Both the position numbers and the translations under genes were made by a program. From NCBI GenBank assembly GCA_958296175.1, contig OY282448.1, positions 1,550,472-1,614,471 of the forward strand: DNA of 64,000 nt, read 5' to 3'. Numbering within the stretch: position 1 is the first letter of the stretch; every line of letters starts with the position of its first letter. The notes below the pieces were generated by a model. It did not search any database and had not been told where the DNA came from. It was given only the letters and a program-made list of their open reading frames with translations. Source of the stretch: an uncultured Chloroflexota bacterium. GTDB taxonomy: Bacteria > Chloroflexota > UBA11872. This document shows positions 1-8,247 of this stretch, in pieces.

Positions 1-1403
1 CGCCCGCCCAGCTGTTGCGGGTCGAACTGTTCCACGCGCGGCAGCACCACGGGCAGCTGGTCTTCGGGCACGGGCACCTCGCCGCAGGCCTGGCAGTGCA
101 CGATGGGGATGGGCGTGCCCCAATAGCGCTGGCGAGAGATCAGCCAGTCGCGCAGCTTGTAGTTGACGGCGGCGTTGCCTTTGCCCTGGGACCGCAGCCA
201 CTCGGTGACCGCGCGCACGCCCTCGGCGGAGGCCAGACCGTCGAACGGGCCGGAGTCGACCATCACGCCCTGGCCCACGTAGGCGGCGGTCAGCGGCTGG
301 CCGTCCCAGTCGGGCGGCGCGATGACGGTGCGGACGTCGAGGCCGTACTTGCGGGCAAACTCGAAGTCGCGCTCGTCGTGCGCCGGCACGGCCATGATGG
401 CGCCGGAGCCGTAGGACATCAGCACGTAGTCGGCGATCCAGATGGGCAGGCGCTCGCCGTTGACGGGGTTCGCGGCGTAGCCGCCGGTGAAGACGCCGGT
501 CTTGTCCGGGTCCAGCGCGGTGCGGTCCAGGTCGGACTTGCGCGCGGCGGCGGCGGCGTAGGCCTGCACCTCCGCGGCGCGGTCCGGCGTGGTGACGCGC
601 TCGACCAGCGGATGCTCGGGCGCCAGCACCATGAAGGTGGCGCCGAAGAGCGTGTCCGGTCGGGTGGTGAAGACGGACAGGTCGTCGCCGGTCTCGGTGG
701 TGAAGGTGACGTCGGCGCCTTCGCTGCGGCCAATCCAGTTGACCTGGGCGCGGCTGGTTTCCGGCGGCCAGTCGAGTTCGCGCAGGCCCTCGATCAGCTC
801 CTCGGCGTAGTTGGTGATCTTGAAGAACCACTGCGTCAGCTCGCGTTGGGTGATGTCGGTGTGGCCGCGCCAGTCGGTGCCGTCGGCGTTGACCTCTTCG
901 TTGGCCAGCGCGCCGCACATGGGGCACCACCACTGCATGCCCGAGGCGCGGTAGGCCAGGCCCTGCTCGTAGAGCTTGAGGAACATCCACTGGGTCCAGC
1001 GGTAGTAGTCCGGCTGGCTGGAGTCGATCTCGCGCGCCCAGTCGTAGGAGGTTCCGGCCAGTTCCAGCTGGTGGCGGTAGTTGGCGGTCCACTCTTTGGT
1101 GAGGTCGGCGGGGTGGCGTCCGGTTTCGATGGCGGCGTTCTCGGTCGGCAGGCCGAAGGCGTCCCAGCCCATGGGGTGCAGCACGTCGCAGCCGCGCATG
1201 CGCATCACGCGCGCCACCACGTCGTCGGGCACGTAGTTGCGCAGGTGCCCCACGCTGATGCCGTCGCCCGACGGATAGGGGAAGAAGTCCAGGCAGTAGA
1301 ACGTGGGGCGATCGGACGGCTCGGGTGTGCGGTAGAGGTCCTGCGCCGCCCAGCGCTGGCGCCACTTGGGATCGATCTCGGTGGGACGGAAGTCAATAGT
1401 CAT
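1..1403 (-). CDS. leuS: Leucyl-tRNA synthetase, N-terminal part (3' end off window)
   Basis: Class I aminoacyl-tRNA synthetase that charges tRNA-Leu in the cytoplasm. About 467 residues are visible, starting MTIDFRPTEIDPKWRQRW. The ATP-binding signature reads FPYPSGDGISVGHLRNY, so the usual first His of the HIGH box is Ser (SVGH). It is followed by HPMGWDAFGLPTENAA, two Cys pairs (WWCPMCG and HCQACG), the LeuRS editing-domain stretch with TTRPDTLFGATF, and the RDWLISRQRYWGTPIP block. The KMSKS loop and anticodon domain lie beyond base 1. The reading frame is open to the window edge. The family assignment is secure; the SVGH variant is probably lineage-specific. Confidence 0.95.
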   Translation of the reverse strand, partial: MTIDFRPTEIDPKWRQRWAAQDLYRTPEPSDRPTFYCLDFFPYPSGDGISVGHLRNYVPDDVVARVMRMRGCDVLHPMGWDAFGLPTENAAIETGRHPADLTKEWTANYRHQLELAGTSYDWAREIDSSQPDYYRWTQWMFLKLYEQGLAYRASGMQWWCPMCGALANEEVNADGTDWRGHTDITQRELTQWFFKITNYAEELIEGLRELDWPPETSRAQVNWIGRSEGADVTFTTETGDDLSVFTTRPDTLFGATFMVLAPEHPLVERVTTPDRAAEVQAYAAAAARKSDLDRTALDPDKTGVFTGGYAANPVNGERLPIWIADYVLMSYGSGAIMAVPAHDERDFEFARKYGLDVRTVIAPPDWDGQPLTAAYVGQGVMVDSGPFDGLASAEGVRAVTEWLRSQGKGNAAVNYKLRDWLISRQRYWGTPIPIVHCQACGEVPVPEDQLPVVLPRVEQFDPQQLGG

Positions 1404-1472
1404 CGGGACAGGTTCGCCATGGCGCGCCGTGGGGTGCGGACCATTCTAGGCGGAACGGGGGCGCCGATGGAA

Positions 1473-1762
1473 CTAGCGCAGCCCGTGGTTCTCGATGAGC
1501 CGGCGCAGACCGTCGACGCCGATCGACGTCTGCTTCGGGCCCAGAATGGCGCGGAGCGTTCCCTGGGGGATGCGTGCGCCGCCGCGGTGCTTCTTCGTTG
1601 GAATGACGGTTACGCGCGTCGAGCGCGCGCCATCGGCGTCAAAGACTTGGCGTACGCGACGCCGTGCTTCGTGCGGCGTCTTGGCGCCCAGCCGTCGCGG
1701 CGCAGCAGCCGTTCCAGCTGCGCGCAGGTGATGGCGGGCAGGCGCGCGCGTCGAGGCGCCAT
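1473..1762 (-). pseudogene. hicA: HicA-type mRNA interferase toxin, frameshifted
   Basis: HicA toxins are small dsRBD-fold ribonucleases. Frame 1 begins MAPRRARLPAITCAQLERLL, continues through the conserved TKHGVAYAKS, then hits a stop about 13 codons later. The rest of the family signature, TRVTVIPTKKHRGGARIPQG and AILGPKQT, continues to the stop at 1473 in the next frame. The switch is near AAG-TCT-TTG (about 1643-1650 on the plus strand) and is equivalent to one missing base. It sits 10 bp downstream of hicB. The alternatives are a sequencing error in a short T run or a true inactivating mutation. A programmed -1 shift is possible, but no strong slippery heptamer is present. Confidence 0.75.
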
Positions 1763-1772
1763 CCCAAGCCTC

Positions 1773-2111
1773 TTACGCGAGCGCGGCTTCAGCCCGGGCT
1801 TCGCCGACGCCGATCGACATCGACCGAAATTGCGTAAAGACGGACCCGCGGTTCACCGGCACCCGGCGGGGAACTTCGTCGGGGGCGTGATGGAGGAACA
1901 GGGGAATCTTGTGGTTCTCGAAGAATCGTTCCAGCTCGTCCGCGTCCTGCAAGCTCTGGAGATGCAGAGCCACGAGGTCGGCCAGCTCCTCGGCGACCTC
2001 GTCCACGGAAGCGCCAAAGGTTGCCGTTCCCAGTTCGAGGCATTCACCCAGCCATTGGTCGGCCTCGCGCCGGAACTCGAAGGTCACGACGGTGCGCACG
2101 CGCGTGGACAT
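1773..2111 (-). CDS. hicB: HicB-family antitoxin
   Basis: Small antitoxin of 112 residues starting MSTRVRTVVTFEFRREADQW, with the HicB-like segment WLGECLELGTATFGASVDEV and a helical stretch ELADLVALHLQSLQD. The start was chosen because GGAGG lies about 9 bases upstream of this ATG; a longer open frame reaches 2249 but has no ribosome site. It lies directly upstream of the frameshifted hicA, the hicBA order common in high-GC bacteria. It should bind and neutralise HicA. No C-terminal DNA-binding helix is obvious. If hicA is dead, this is an orphan antitoxin. Confidence 0.75.
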   Translation of the reverse strand: MSTRVRTVVTFEFRREADQWLGECLELGTATFGASVDEVAEELADLVALHLQSLQDADELERFFENHKIPLFLHHAPDEVPRRVPVNRGSVFTQFRSMSIGVGEARAEAALA

Positions 2112-2391
2112 TTCTCTGCCTCCAAGCCCGCCGAGCAACCTCTGGCGCCGGCGGTCACTGGCGTCCGCTGCGCCGGCGCACGCACCAGTGTACGCCTGGA
2201 CATGCGGACGCACCGCGCCGGCGCTCGACCTCGGACCCGCCGCCGCCACCCTCGCCGCCGTGCGGCTTCGCGCGGCGGCTGCGTGTTACGACCCCGGACG
2301 TTCCATGCGGCGGCGATGGGGATGCGAAGGCCGCCGTGCGGCCGGCTGACTCGCGCCTCTCTGGGACGGTGCGGCGGGCGGGGGTTCCTCG

Positions 2392-4446
2392 TTAGCCCCG
2401 TGTTGCCGGCGGCGCGTAGAGCAGGCCGCCGTCGCGCGCCAGCGCGTTCGGGCCGCGTTCCAACCCCAGCGGGGTCAGGTGCCGCTCGAACACCTCGGCG
2501 TAGTTCCCCACCTGGCGGACAGACTGATAGAACGCGTCCGCCGGCAGCCCCATGGCTGTTTGAATCTCGTCGTCGCTGACCCCAAAGAGCCGCCGCGTTT
2601 CGTCGTCGCGGTGCATAGTCTCGTCGATGTTGGCCGACGTCACGCCCTTCGCTTCGGCAATCAGCATGGCGTAAGCCGCCCAGCGCACCACGTCGCCAAA
2701 GCGCGACTCGCCGTGCAGCCAGGCGGCGCTGCCAGGTTCCCTGGAGATTGGAACCTCCGGAAAGATCACCCAATCCGCGCCGCTCTCGCCTTCCTCGTGG
2801 CGGAAGATCGACAGATACGGCCCGTCGGCCGTGACGGCGTCGCAGGCGCCGGCCCGAAATTCGTCGAGCACGTCGGTGTACTGCGGAAAGGTTTGCAGCG
2901 TCACAGAAACGCCCAGCGACTCGGCCTCGCCCAGAAGGTTGGGAATGAGCGTCGTGCCGTGCGTGGTGCAGACCACGCGGCCGTCCACGTCGCCCACGCC
3001 AGACGCGGCGCTGAACCCGTCCGCGCCCCGCGCCATCAGCTGCTGCCCCCCGTAGGCCCGGATGGGGCCGAAGTCCAGGTCGAGCGCCGTGTCGCGCCCC
3101 TGCGTCCAGGTCGTGGGCAGCACCAGCAGGTCGATCAAGCCGCTCTGCACGGCCGTGAAGCGCGTGCCCTCGTTCAGCGGCACGTAATGCACCGCGTCGG
3201 CGTCGCCCAGAATGGCGGCGGCCACCGCGCGGCAGTGATCCACGTCGAACCCGCGGTACACCCCGGCCGCATCCTTGTAGCTGAACCCAGGGATTTCGTC
3301 GGCGGCCCCGCAGATCAACAAGCCGCGCGCGATGACCCGGTCGAGCAGATCGTCGAAGGTCGGCGCGTCCGTGGCGTAGCCTCGGGTTGCCGGCGGGGCG
3401 TACAGCAGGCCGCCGTCGCGCGCCAGGGCATTCGGCCCGCGCGCGATGCTCATCGGCGCCAGGTTGCGTTCGAACACTTCGGCGTAATTCCCCACCTGGC
3501 GGATGGCCTGATAAAAGGCGTCCGCCGGCAGCCCCATCGCCGTTTGCGCCTCGTCCTCGCTCACCCCAAAGAGCCGCCGGGTTTCGGGGTCGCGGCGCTT
3601 GGCCGTGTCGATATTGTGCGACGTGACGCCCTTGTCCTCGGCAATCAGCATGGCGTAGAACGTCCAGCGCACCACGTCGCCAAAACGCGACTCGCCGTGA
3701 ATCCAGGCTGCGCCGGCGGTCTCGCTGGAGAGCGGCGCGGCCGGGAAGATCACCCAGTCCGCGCCGGCGCCGCCTTCCGCCGCGCGGAAGAGTGCCAGGG
3801 ACGTTCCGTCGGCGGTCATTGCGTCGCAGGCGCCGGACCGGAACGCATCCAGCACGTCATCGCCATGCTCCAGCGTGCGCAGCACGATGCTGACGCCCAA
3901 CGCCTCGGTCTCGGTCACGATGTTGCTCGCAGACGCGGCGCTGCTCGTGGTGCAGACCACCGCGCTTTCCAGGTCGGTCAGGTCGGACGCTTCGCTGAAG
4001 CCGGTGGCCCCGCGCGCCATGACCTGCTGGCCCGAAAAGAAGCGAATCGGGCCAAAGTCGAGGCCCAGCGCCGTGTCTCGGCCTTGCGTCCAGGCCGCGG
4101 GGCGGACCAGCAGGTCGACCAGACCGTCGTGCACGGCCGTGAACCGCTCGGCCTCGCTCAGGGGCACGAAATACGCCGCCTCGGCGTCGCCAAACACGGC
4201 GGCGGCCACCGCGCGGCAAAAGTCCACGTCGAACCCGTAATACAGCCCGTCCGCTTTCTTGGCGCTGAACCCCGGCAGGTCGTCAGCGGTACCGCAGACG
4301 AGTTGGCCGCGCGCAATGACGCGGTCGAGCAGGTCGCTGTGGCCCGACGCCGCAACCACGCCCGAGCCCTGCGCCGACAGAACCAGGACGACCAGCAGCC
4401 CCAGCAGCACCGTCCGCAGACGCTTCACCGCCACAGTCGTACGCAC
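2392..4446 (-). CDS. Fused double AapJ-like amino-acid-binding protein
   Basis: Secreted family 3 solute-binding protein, closest by motif to AapJ of general L-amino-acid ABC importers (GFDVD.CRAVAAA, TWTQGRDTAL.LDFGPI, QVGNYAEVFER, ARDGGLLYAPP). One signal peptide (residues 8-33) precedes two complete homologous domains, about 38-365 and 367-684. Each ends in the same PNALARDGGLLYAPPATRG motif. Family members normally have a single domain of about 340 residues. No permease or ATPase gene is adjacent, so the import partner is unknown. The start given is GTG; GTG at 4428, just before KRLRTVLLG, is an equally good choice. The double domain suggests an internal duplication. Confidence 0.85.
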   Translation of the reverse strand: MRTTVAVKRLRTVLLGLLVVLVLSAQGSGVVAASGHSDLLDRVIARGQLVCGTADDLPGFSAKKADGLYYGFDVDFCRAVAAAVFGDAEAAYFVPLSEAERFTAVHDGLVDLLVRPAAWTQGRDTALGLDFGPIRFFSGQQVMARGATGFSEASDLTDLESAVVCTTSSAASASNIVTETEALGVSIVLRTLEHGDDVLDAFRSGACDAMTADGTSLALFRAAEGGAGADWVIFPAAPLSSETAGAAWIHGESRFGDVVRWTFYAMLIAEDKGVTSHNIDTAKRRDPETRRLFGVSEDEAQTAMGLPADAFYQAIRQVGNYAEVFERNLAPMSIARGPNALARDGGLLYAPPATRGYATDAPTFDDLLDRVIARGLLICGAADEIPGFSYKDAAGVYRGFDVDHCRAVAAAILGDADAVHYVPLNEGTRFTAVQSGLIDLLVLPTTWTQGRDTALDLDFGPIRAYGGQQLMARGADGFSAASGVGDVDGRVVCTTHGTTLIPNLLGEAESLGVSVTLQTFPQYTDVLDEFRAGACDAVTADGPYLSIFRHEEGESGADWVIFPEVPISREPGSAAWLHGESRFGDVVRWAAYAMLIAEAKGVTSANIDETMHRDDETRRLFGVSDDEIQTAMGLPADAFYQSVRQVGNYAEVFERHLTPLGLERGPNALARDGGLLYAPPATRG

Positions 4447-4513
4447 CCGTCAGCCCTCAGTCCACTGGTAGCCGCCCCGCCCGCCATTCCAAGATTACAC
4501 AAGCCGCGCCTTG

Positions 4514-4725
4514 AGCACGCCCGCGCCCGCGTAGCGGGGACTCAGCAGGAGACGACCCATGGAACCGTCGGGATAGCACGCCCGCGCCCGCGCAGCGGGG
4601 ACGAGAATCGGCGCAACCCGAAGGACCGGCAGGGAAGCACGCCCGCGCCCGCGTAGCGGGGACCCGTGGCAGAGGAGCACCGACTGCTGCGCTTCCAGCA
4701 CGCCCGCGCCCGCGCAGCGGGGGAC
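4514..4725. CRISPR. CRISPR-like mini-array, 4 repeats, 61-bp period
   Basis: Four near-identical repeats begin at 4514, 4575, 4636 and 4697, exactly 61 bp apart. Each starts AGCACGCCCGCGCCCGCG and ends AGCGGGGAC. The only internal change is T/C at one position, plus one extra G in the last copy. The three spacers are each 33 bp and unrelated. Read on the minus strand, the repeat begins GTCCCCGCTACGCGGG, a five-base stem with a three-base loop like type I-E repeats; 61 bp is the I-E period. The array lies between two convergent-free minus genes and has no cas gene nearby. It may be an orphan array or another kind of phased repeat. Confidence 0.6.
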
Positions 4726-4737
4726 CCCGCCGCCTTT

Positions 4738-4782
4738 TCCTCCTCTCCCTCGAGGGAGAGGGCAGGGTGAGGGTGATCCGCC
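4738..4782. repeat. Dispersed palindromic element (CTCCCTC/GAGGGAG family)
   Basis: CCTCTCCCT-CG-AGGGAGAGG followed by GCAGGGTGAGGGTGATCC. The same palindrome plus tail recurs at about 9723, 13720-13830, 18926, 39097-39280 and 49132 in this window. It can form a short stable hairpin and may act as a terminator or a REP-like element. Confidence 0.7.
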
Positions 4783-4906
4783 TGGCCAGCTTGTCCCTCG
4801 GAGCCTCCACCGACCACAGGCCAGCAGCGCCCCTGTGCCGACGCACGTTGCTGCCGCCCGCGCGGCGGAGCGCCTGCGCAGACATAGACCAACGGCCCCA
4901 GGCCCG

Positions 4907-5653
4907 TCAGCGCGTAAACACCGTCCCGCGCACGTAGTCCGCATCGGCCGAAGCCAGGAAAGCCAGCACCAGCGCCACGCCCGCGGGGTCGCCCAGCGCC
5001 TGCTGGCGGCGGCGGATGGCCGCCTCGTCCAGTCCCGCGGCTCGTCCCACGTCCACCACGTTTTGCAGCTTCAGCGCCGTGGCAATGGAGCCGGGCGCCA
5101 CGGTGTTCACACGGATTGGGCGGTCTGCCAGCTTGCTCTGCAACACAAGGCCCAGACCGTGCACCGCGCCTTTGCTCGCGCCGTAGGCGTAGGACGAACT
5201 GCCGCTGACGACCCCGGCGCCAGAGGCGATCAGCAGCAGCACCCCGCCCCGCGCGCCCATGGCGCGCACGGCGTGCTTGGCGCAGAGGAAAGCGCCGCGC
5301 GCGTTGACGTCCAGCACGTGGTCGAAGGTGGCGGCGAAGAACTGCTCGATGTCCACCATCGCGCCCTCCAGCACGCCCGCCCCGGCGATCAGCACGTCCA
5401 GCGCGCCGAACTCGTCCACCACCCCCCGCATGAGCGACTCGACCTCCATCTCCCGCGTCACGTCGCAGGCGGAGAACCGCACGCGGCGCCCGGCGGCAGC
5501 CAGCGCCCGGGCCTGCGCCGCGCCTTCGGAGTCGGCCAGGTCGGACGACACCACCTGCGCGCCGCGTTCCGCGCAGGCCTGCACGGTTGCGCGCCCGATC
5601 CCCGACGCGCCGCCGGTCACGACCACCACGCGGCCCTCCAGCGAGGCGGCCAT
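4907..5653 (-). CDS. Short-chain dehydrogenase/reductase
   Basis: A 248-residue classical SDR. The Rossmann motif TGGASGIGRA is at residues 13-22, the NAG-like motif reads IAGAGVLEG near 90, and the catalytic Ser is followed by YGASKGAVHG (Tyr-x3-Lys) near 157-161. The motif RVNTVAPGSIAT follows. The acidic residue after the second strand (SSDLADSE) suggests NAD rather than NADP. The start codon overlaps the stop of the upstream sugar-isomerase gene (TGATG), so the two are translationally coupled and probably act on the same sugar or polyol. The substrate cannot be read from sequence. Confidence 0.9.
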   Translation of the reverse strand: MAASLEGRVVVVTGGASGIGRATVQACAERGAQVVSSDLADSEGAAQARALAAAGRRVRFSACDVTREMEVESLMRGVVDEFGALDVLIAGAGVLEGAMVDIEQFFAATFDHVLDVNARGAFLCAKHAVRAMGARGGVLLLIASGAGVVSGSSSYAYGASKGAVHGLGLVLQSKLADRPIRVNTVAPGSIATALKLQNVVDVGRAAGLDEAAIRRRQQALGDPAGVALVLAFLASADADYVRGTVFTR

Positions 5654-6513
5654 CAGCCGTCCCACCGCAGGCCGGCCGCGGCCATGGCAGCGTCCAGCGC
5701 CCGCTTGGCGGCAGGTATCTGCGCAGGCCGCAGATGTTCCAGCATCACCCAGGCGTCGGGGCTGGACGAGGCCAGCTCGGCCAGCCAGGCCGCGTGGTCG
5801 ACCACCCCCTGCCCCGGCGGCACTTCGGTGACATGCAGCACCAGCGCGTCGTCCACCACGTAGTCCTTCCAGTGCGCGGTCACGATGCGCCCGCGCGCGG
5901 CCGCCAGCAGCCGCCGGTACACGCCGCCCGGCCGCCAGGCGTCCCAGATACTGCCAATGAAGTTGACCGGGTCCAGGTTGAACGTCAGGGCCTGACTGGG
6001 AATCCGGCGCAGCAGGTCGCCGATGCGTTCCGGGCGGTCGAACACGGACAACACGTGGCCTTCCACCGCCAGGGTCAGCCCCCGCGCCTCGGCCGCCGCC
6101 GTCACCTCGGCCAGGCTCGCCGCGGCGCGCTCGAACGCCGCCTTGCTGTGGTGGTCGGGATGCGGGTACCACGGCCCGGCGGGGTTGAGGCCGCCCGGGC
6201 GCACGTAGAGCGTCTTGGCCTGCAGCGCCTCGGCGGCCGGCATGTGGTGGCGCAGCAGCCCGTCGATGCCTGCCCGCCGAACCGCCGCGTCGGGGTCCAC
6301 CAGCGAAGCAAACGTCCCGTTGGCCTGCGCAACGGCCACCCCCGCGTCCGCCAGCACGCCGCGCGCGCGGCCAAACTCCGGCGGCGCATGCGCGCCCGGC
6401 GCGCCAAGCTGCACGGTCACCCCGCTGAACCCCAGCTCCCGCACCCGCCGCGCCGCGGCCGGAGTAATCCCCTCCAGTTCGGCAGGAATCAGACCCACCA
6501 CCCCGCTGCGCAT
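5653..6513 (-). CDS. Sugar phosphate isomerase/epimerase (xylose isomerase-like TIM barrel)
   Basis: A 286-residue protein of the AP-endonuclease 2 / xylose-isomerase-like barrel family (IolE-like). Visible strand-end motifs are LTLAVEGHVLSVF (metal-binding Glu), LTFNLDPVNFIGS, IVTAHWKDYVV (metal His/Asp) and AWVMLEHLRP. It is expected to interconvert keto and aldo sugars or epimerise them, using a divalent metal. It overlaps the downstream SDR by one base, forming a two-gene catabolic unit. The start at MRSGVVGLIP fits the barrel's first strand. The substrate is unknown. Confidence 0.85.
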   Translation of the reverse strand: MRSGVVGLIPAELEGITPAAARRVRELGFSGVTVQLGAPGAHAPPEFGRARGVLADAGVAVAQANGTFASLVDPDAAVRRAGIDGLLRHHMPAAEALQAKTLYVRPGGLNPAGPWYPHPDHHSKAAFERAAASLAEVTAAAEARGLTLAVEGHVLSVFDRPERIGDLLRRIPSQALTFNLDPVNFIGSIWDAWRPGGVYRRLLAAARGRIVTAHWKDYVVDDALVLHVTEVPPGQGVVDHAAWLAELASSSPDAWVMLEHLRPAQIPAAKRALDAAMAAAGLRWDG

Positions 6514-6906
6514 GCGCGTTCTCCTCGCTGGACGCGCCCGCATGGTAATAGCCGGCCGCCAGCGGCCAGGCGCCAGCGATGCAGCCGGCGGCAGGGAGCG
6601 GCCAGGCCGCCCCGCGAGCCAGCGGCCAGCGCCAGTGGACATGCAAATCGTGAATCGCGACCTGGAATATCTCGGCGGACGGGCCGTCCGTGCGTGGAGG
6701 GAGGCCGCCGCCCCGCGGAAGCGCGGCGTGTGGTCGGCGGCGCGCGAAACGCGGCGTGGCAACGGCGCCCACGCCTCCCAAACGCTCGTCGTCTTCCCCT
6801 GCCGCCCATCCCGCGATGACCCACCCATTCCACAATCCACAATCCACAATCCCCCCAATCCCTTCTCCCGCGGTACCCTCGCGTGCCTGGCCGATGGAAA
6901 GTTCCC
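6514..6906. other. Divergent intergenic region with short repeats
   Basis: A gap between divergent genes that should hold both promoters. A GCCAGCGGCCAG motif occurs at about 6559 and again 60 bp later, with a related GAGCGGCCAGG between them. A run of three TCCACAATCC-type direct repeats lies near 6828-6852. No convincing gene was found on either strand. Confidence 0.4.
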
Positions 6907-7113
6907 ATGGCATTGACCAAGACGCAGGCCCGCGACCTGCGCAGCCTGATGCACAGCTGGACCCGGGCCTCGAACGACGTGGGCGAACTGCTGCGCGGCG
7001 TCGCCGTCAGCAGCGAAGGTCTGGACCGGCAAGCCATGCGCGCGGCCATGGACCGCCGCGCCGAGCTCGAGGAGCTCCTGATGATGTTCTGGACCAGAGC
7101 GGCGGCGGCCTGA
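6907..7113 (+). CDS. Small helical protein of unknown function
   Basis: A 68-residue protein, MALTKTQARDLRSLMHSW..., predicted almost wholly helical with an acidic-basic C-terminal helix (AAMDRRAELEELLMMFW). The start follows GGAAAG by about 5 bases. Two bases separate its stop from the ATG of the next gene, a TIM barrel, so they are probably co-transcribed. It is not recognised as a known family. The coding call rests on the codon pattern, ribosome site and tight spacing. Confidence 0.6.
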   Translation: MALTKTQARDLRSLMHSWTRASNDVGELLRGVAVSSEGLDRQAMRAAMDRRAELEELLMMFWTRAAAA

Positions 7114-7115
7114 CG

Positions 7116-8096
7116 ATGACGGACGCCGCACGCGCACCAGGACCCGCCGACGACCCCCATCCCCCCGCCCCATCCCCAGCCGACGCCCACGCTCTCCCCT
7201 TCACGCTGGGCGTGGTCAACAGCGAGGTGTCGTCCGACGTCGCCGCAGGCGCCGCCTTCGCCGTCGACCAGGGCATGACGGGCATCGAAATCGAAGACTT
7301 CTGGGGCCAGGCGGCCTGGGAAACCCACGACGCCGACCTCGAATGCGCCCGCGCGATCGTCGACCAGGCGGGCCTGACGGTCTCGGCCGTGGGCACGCAG
7401 GCCTTCAAGACGCTGGTGCTGCCGCCCGGCGGCGCGGCGGACCTGGCCGCCATCGACGGCTGGGCGCAGCACCGCATGCAGCTGGAGGGCGGCATCCGCG
7501 CCGCCCAGACGCTGGGGTGCGGCGCCGTCCGCGTTTTCAGCTGCCGGCGCGATGGGATGGTGGGCATGGGCAATCCCAGCCCGCGCCTGCCCGATGGCGG
7601 CCCGCTGCCAGCCGACCGCCTGGACGTCATTGCAGCCGTCCTGCGCGACGCCGGTGACCGCGCCGCTCACGCTGGCATCACGCTCGTGGTCGAAAACGTG
7701 CGCAGCTGCTGGGGCAATTCGGCCGCCAACACGGTGCGGATTCTGGAAGCCGTCGACCATCCCCGCGTCGAGCTCAACTGGGACCCGGCCAACGACTTTG
7801 TGGCCGGCGGCGACGGCTGGCCGCGCGGTTACGCGCTGGCGCGTCCCTGGACCGTGCACGTGCACGTCAAAGACGCCCGCGTGGTCGACCCGGCCACCGG
7901 CCTGACCGCCTGGGAAGCCGTTGGCCGCGGCCAGGTCGATATCGTCGGTCAGCTGCGCGCCCTCATCGCCGACGGCTACGCGGGCGCGGTCAATCTGGAA
8001 ACGCACTGGCATCCCGAAGGCCGCAGCCGCGCCGACAACTCCCGCGAGGCCTTCGCCGGCCTGCGCCAGGCGCTGCGCCGCGCCAGCGCGGTGTGA
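7116..8096 (+). CDS. Sugar phosphate isomerase/epimerase (TIM barrel)
   Basis: A 326-residue member of the same barrel family as the gene at 5653-6513, but only distantly similar. Metal-site motifs are ITLVVENVR (Glu), VELNWDPANDFVAGG (Asp), WTVHVHVKDARV (His and Asp) and GAVNLETHWHPEG (Glu). The first about 28 residues are Pro/Ala-rich linker-like sequence before the first strand FTLGVVNSEV. Its substrate is unknown. Context (paired small gene upstream, folC downstream after 150 bp) gives no clear pathway. Confidence 0.85.
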   Translation: MTDAARAPGPADDPHPPAPSPADAHALPFTLGVVNSEVSSDVAAGAAFAVDQGMTGIEIEDFWGQAAWETHDADLECARAIVDQAGLTVSAVGTQAFKTLVLPPGGAADLAAIDGWAQHRMQLEGGIRAAQTLGCGAVRVFSCRRDGMVGMGNPSPRLPDGGPLPADRLDVIAAVLRDAGDRAAHAGITLVVENVRSCWGNSAANTVRILEAVDHPRVELNWDPANDFVAGGDGWPRGYALARPWTVHVHVKDARVVDPATGLTAWEAVGRGQVDIVGQLRALIADGYAGAVNLETHWHPEGRSRADNSREAFAGLRQALRRASAV

Positions 8097-8247
8097 CGGG
8101 CGGCCATCACCGCGCCGCGCGCCTCGGCCGGGCGCCGCGCCCGCGCGGCGTAACGGCCGCCATCGAAACCACGCGCGCCCGCCAGCCGCGCCGCCCTCGC
8201 CATCCCCGGCCGGGGGCGGGGTGAAGGCCGCTCCCCACGCCGCCGGC

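Noticed and set aside
15..2579. An 854-codon plus-strand open frame across leuS and hicBA
   Set aside because: Antisense shadow of high-GC coding on the minus strand. It has no family motifs, while the minus strand encodes clear LeuRS, HicA and HicB sequence.
2479..4656. A 725-codon plus-strand open frame
   Set aside because: Opposite-strand shadow of the double binding protein; His/Arg/Gly-rich with no recognisable domain.
4457..4944. Small minus-strand frames with a repeated RYAGAGVL-like peptide
   Set aside because: The peptide repeat is created by the 61-bp DNA repeats being read in several frames; no ribosome site or conserved protein sequence.
6559..6635. A further phased repeat (GCCAGCGGCCAG at 60-bp spacing)
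   Set aside because: The unit is short, the spacing is 60 then 59 with a third related copy in between, and the motif is common in GC-rich DNA.
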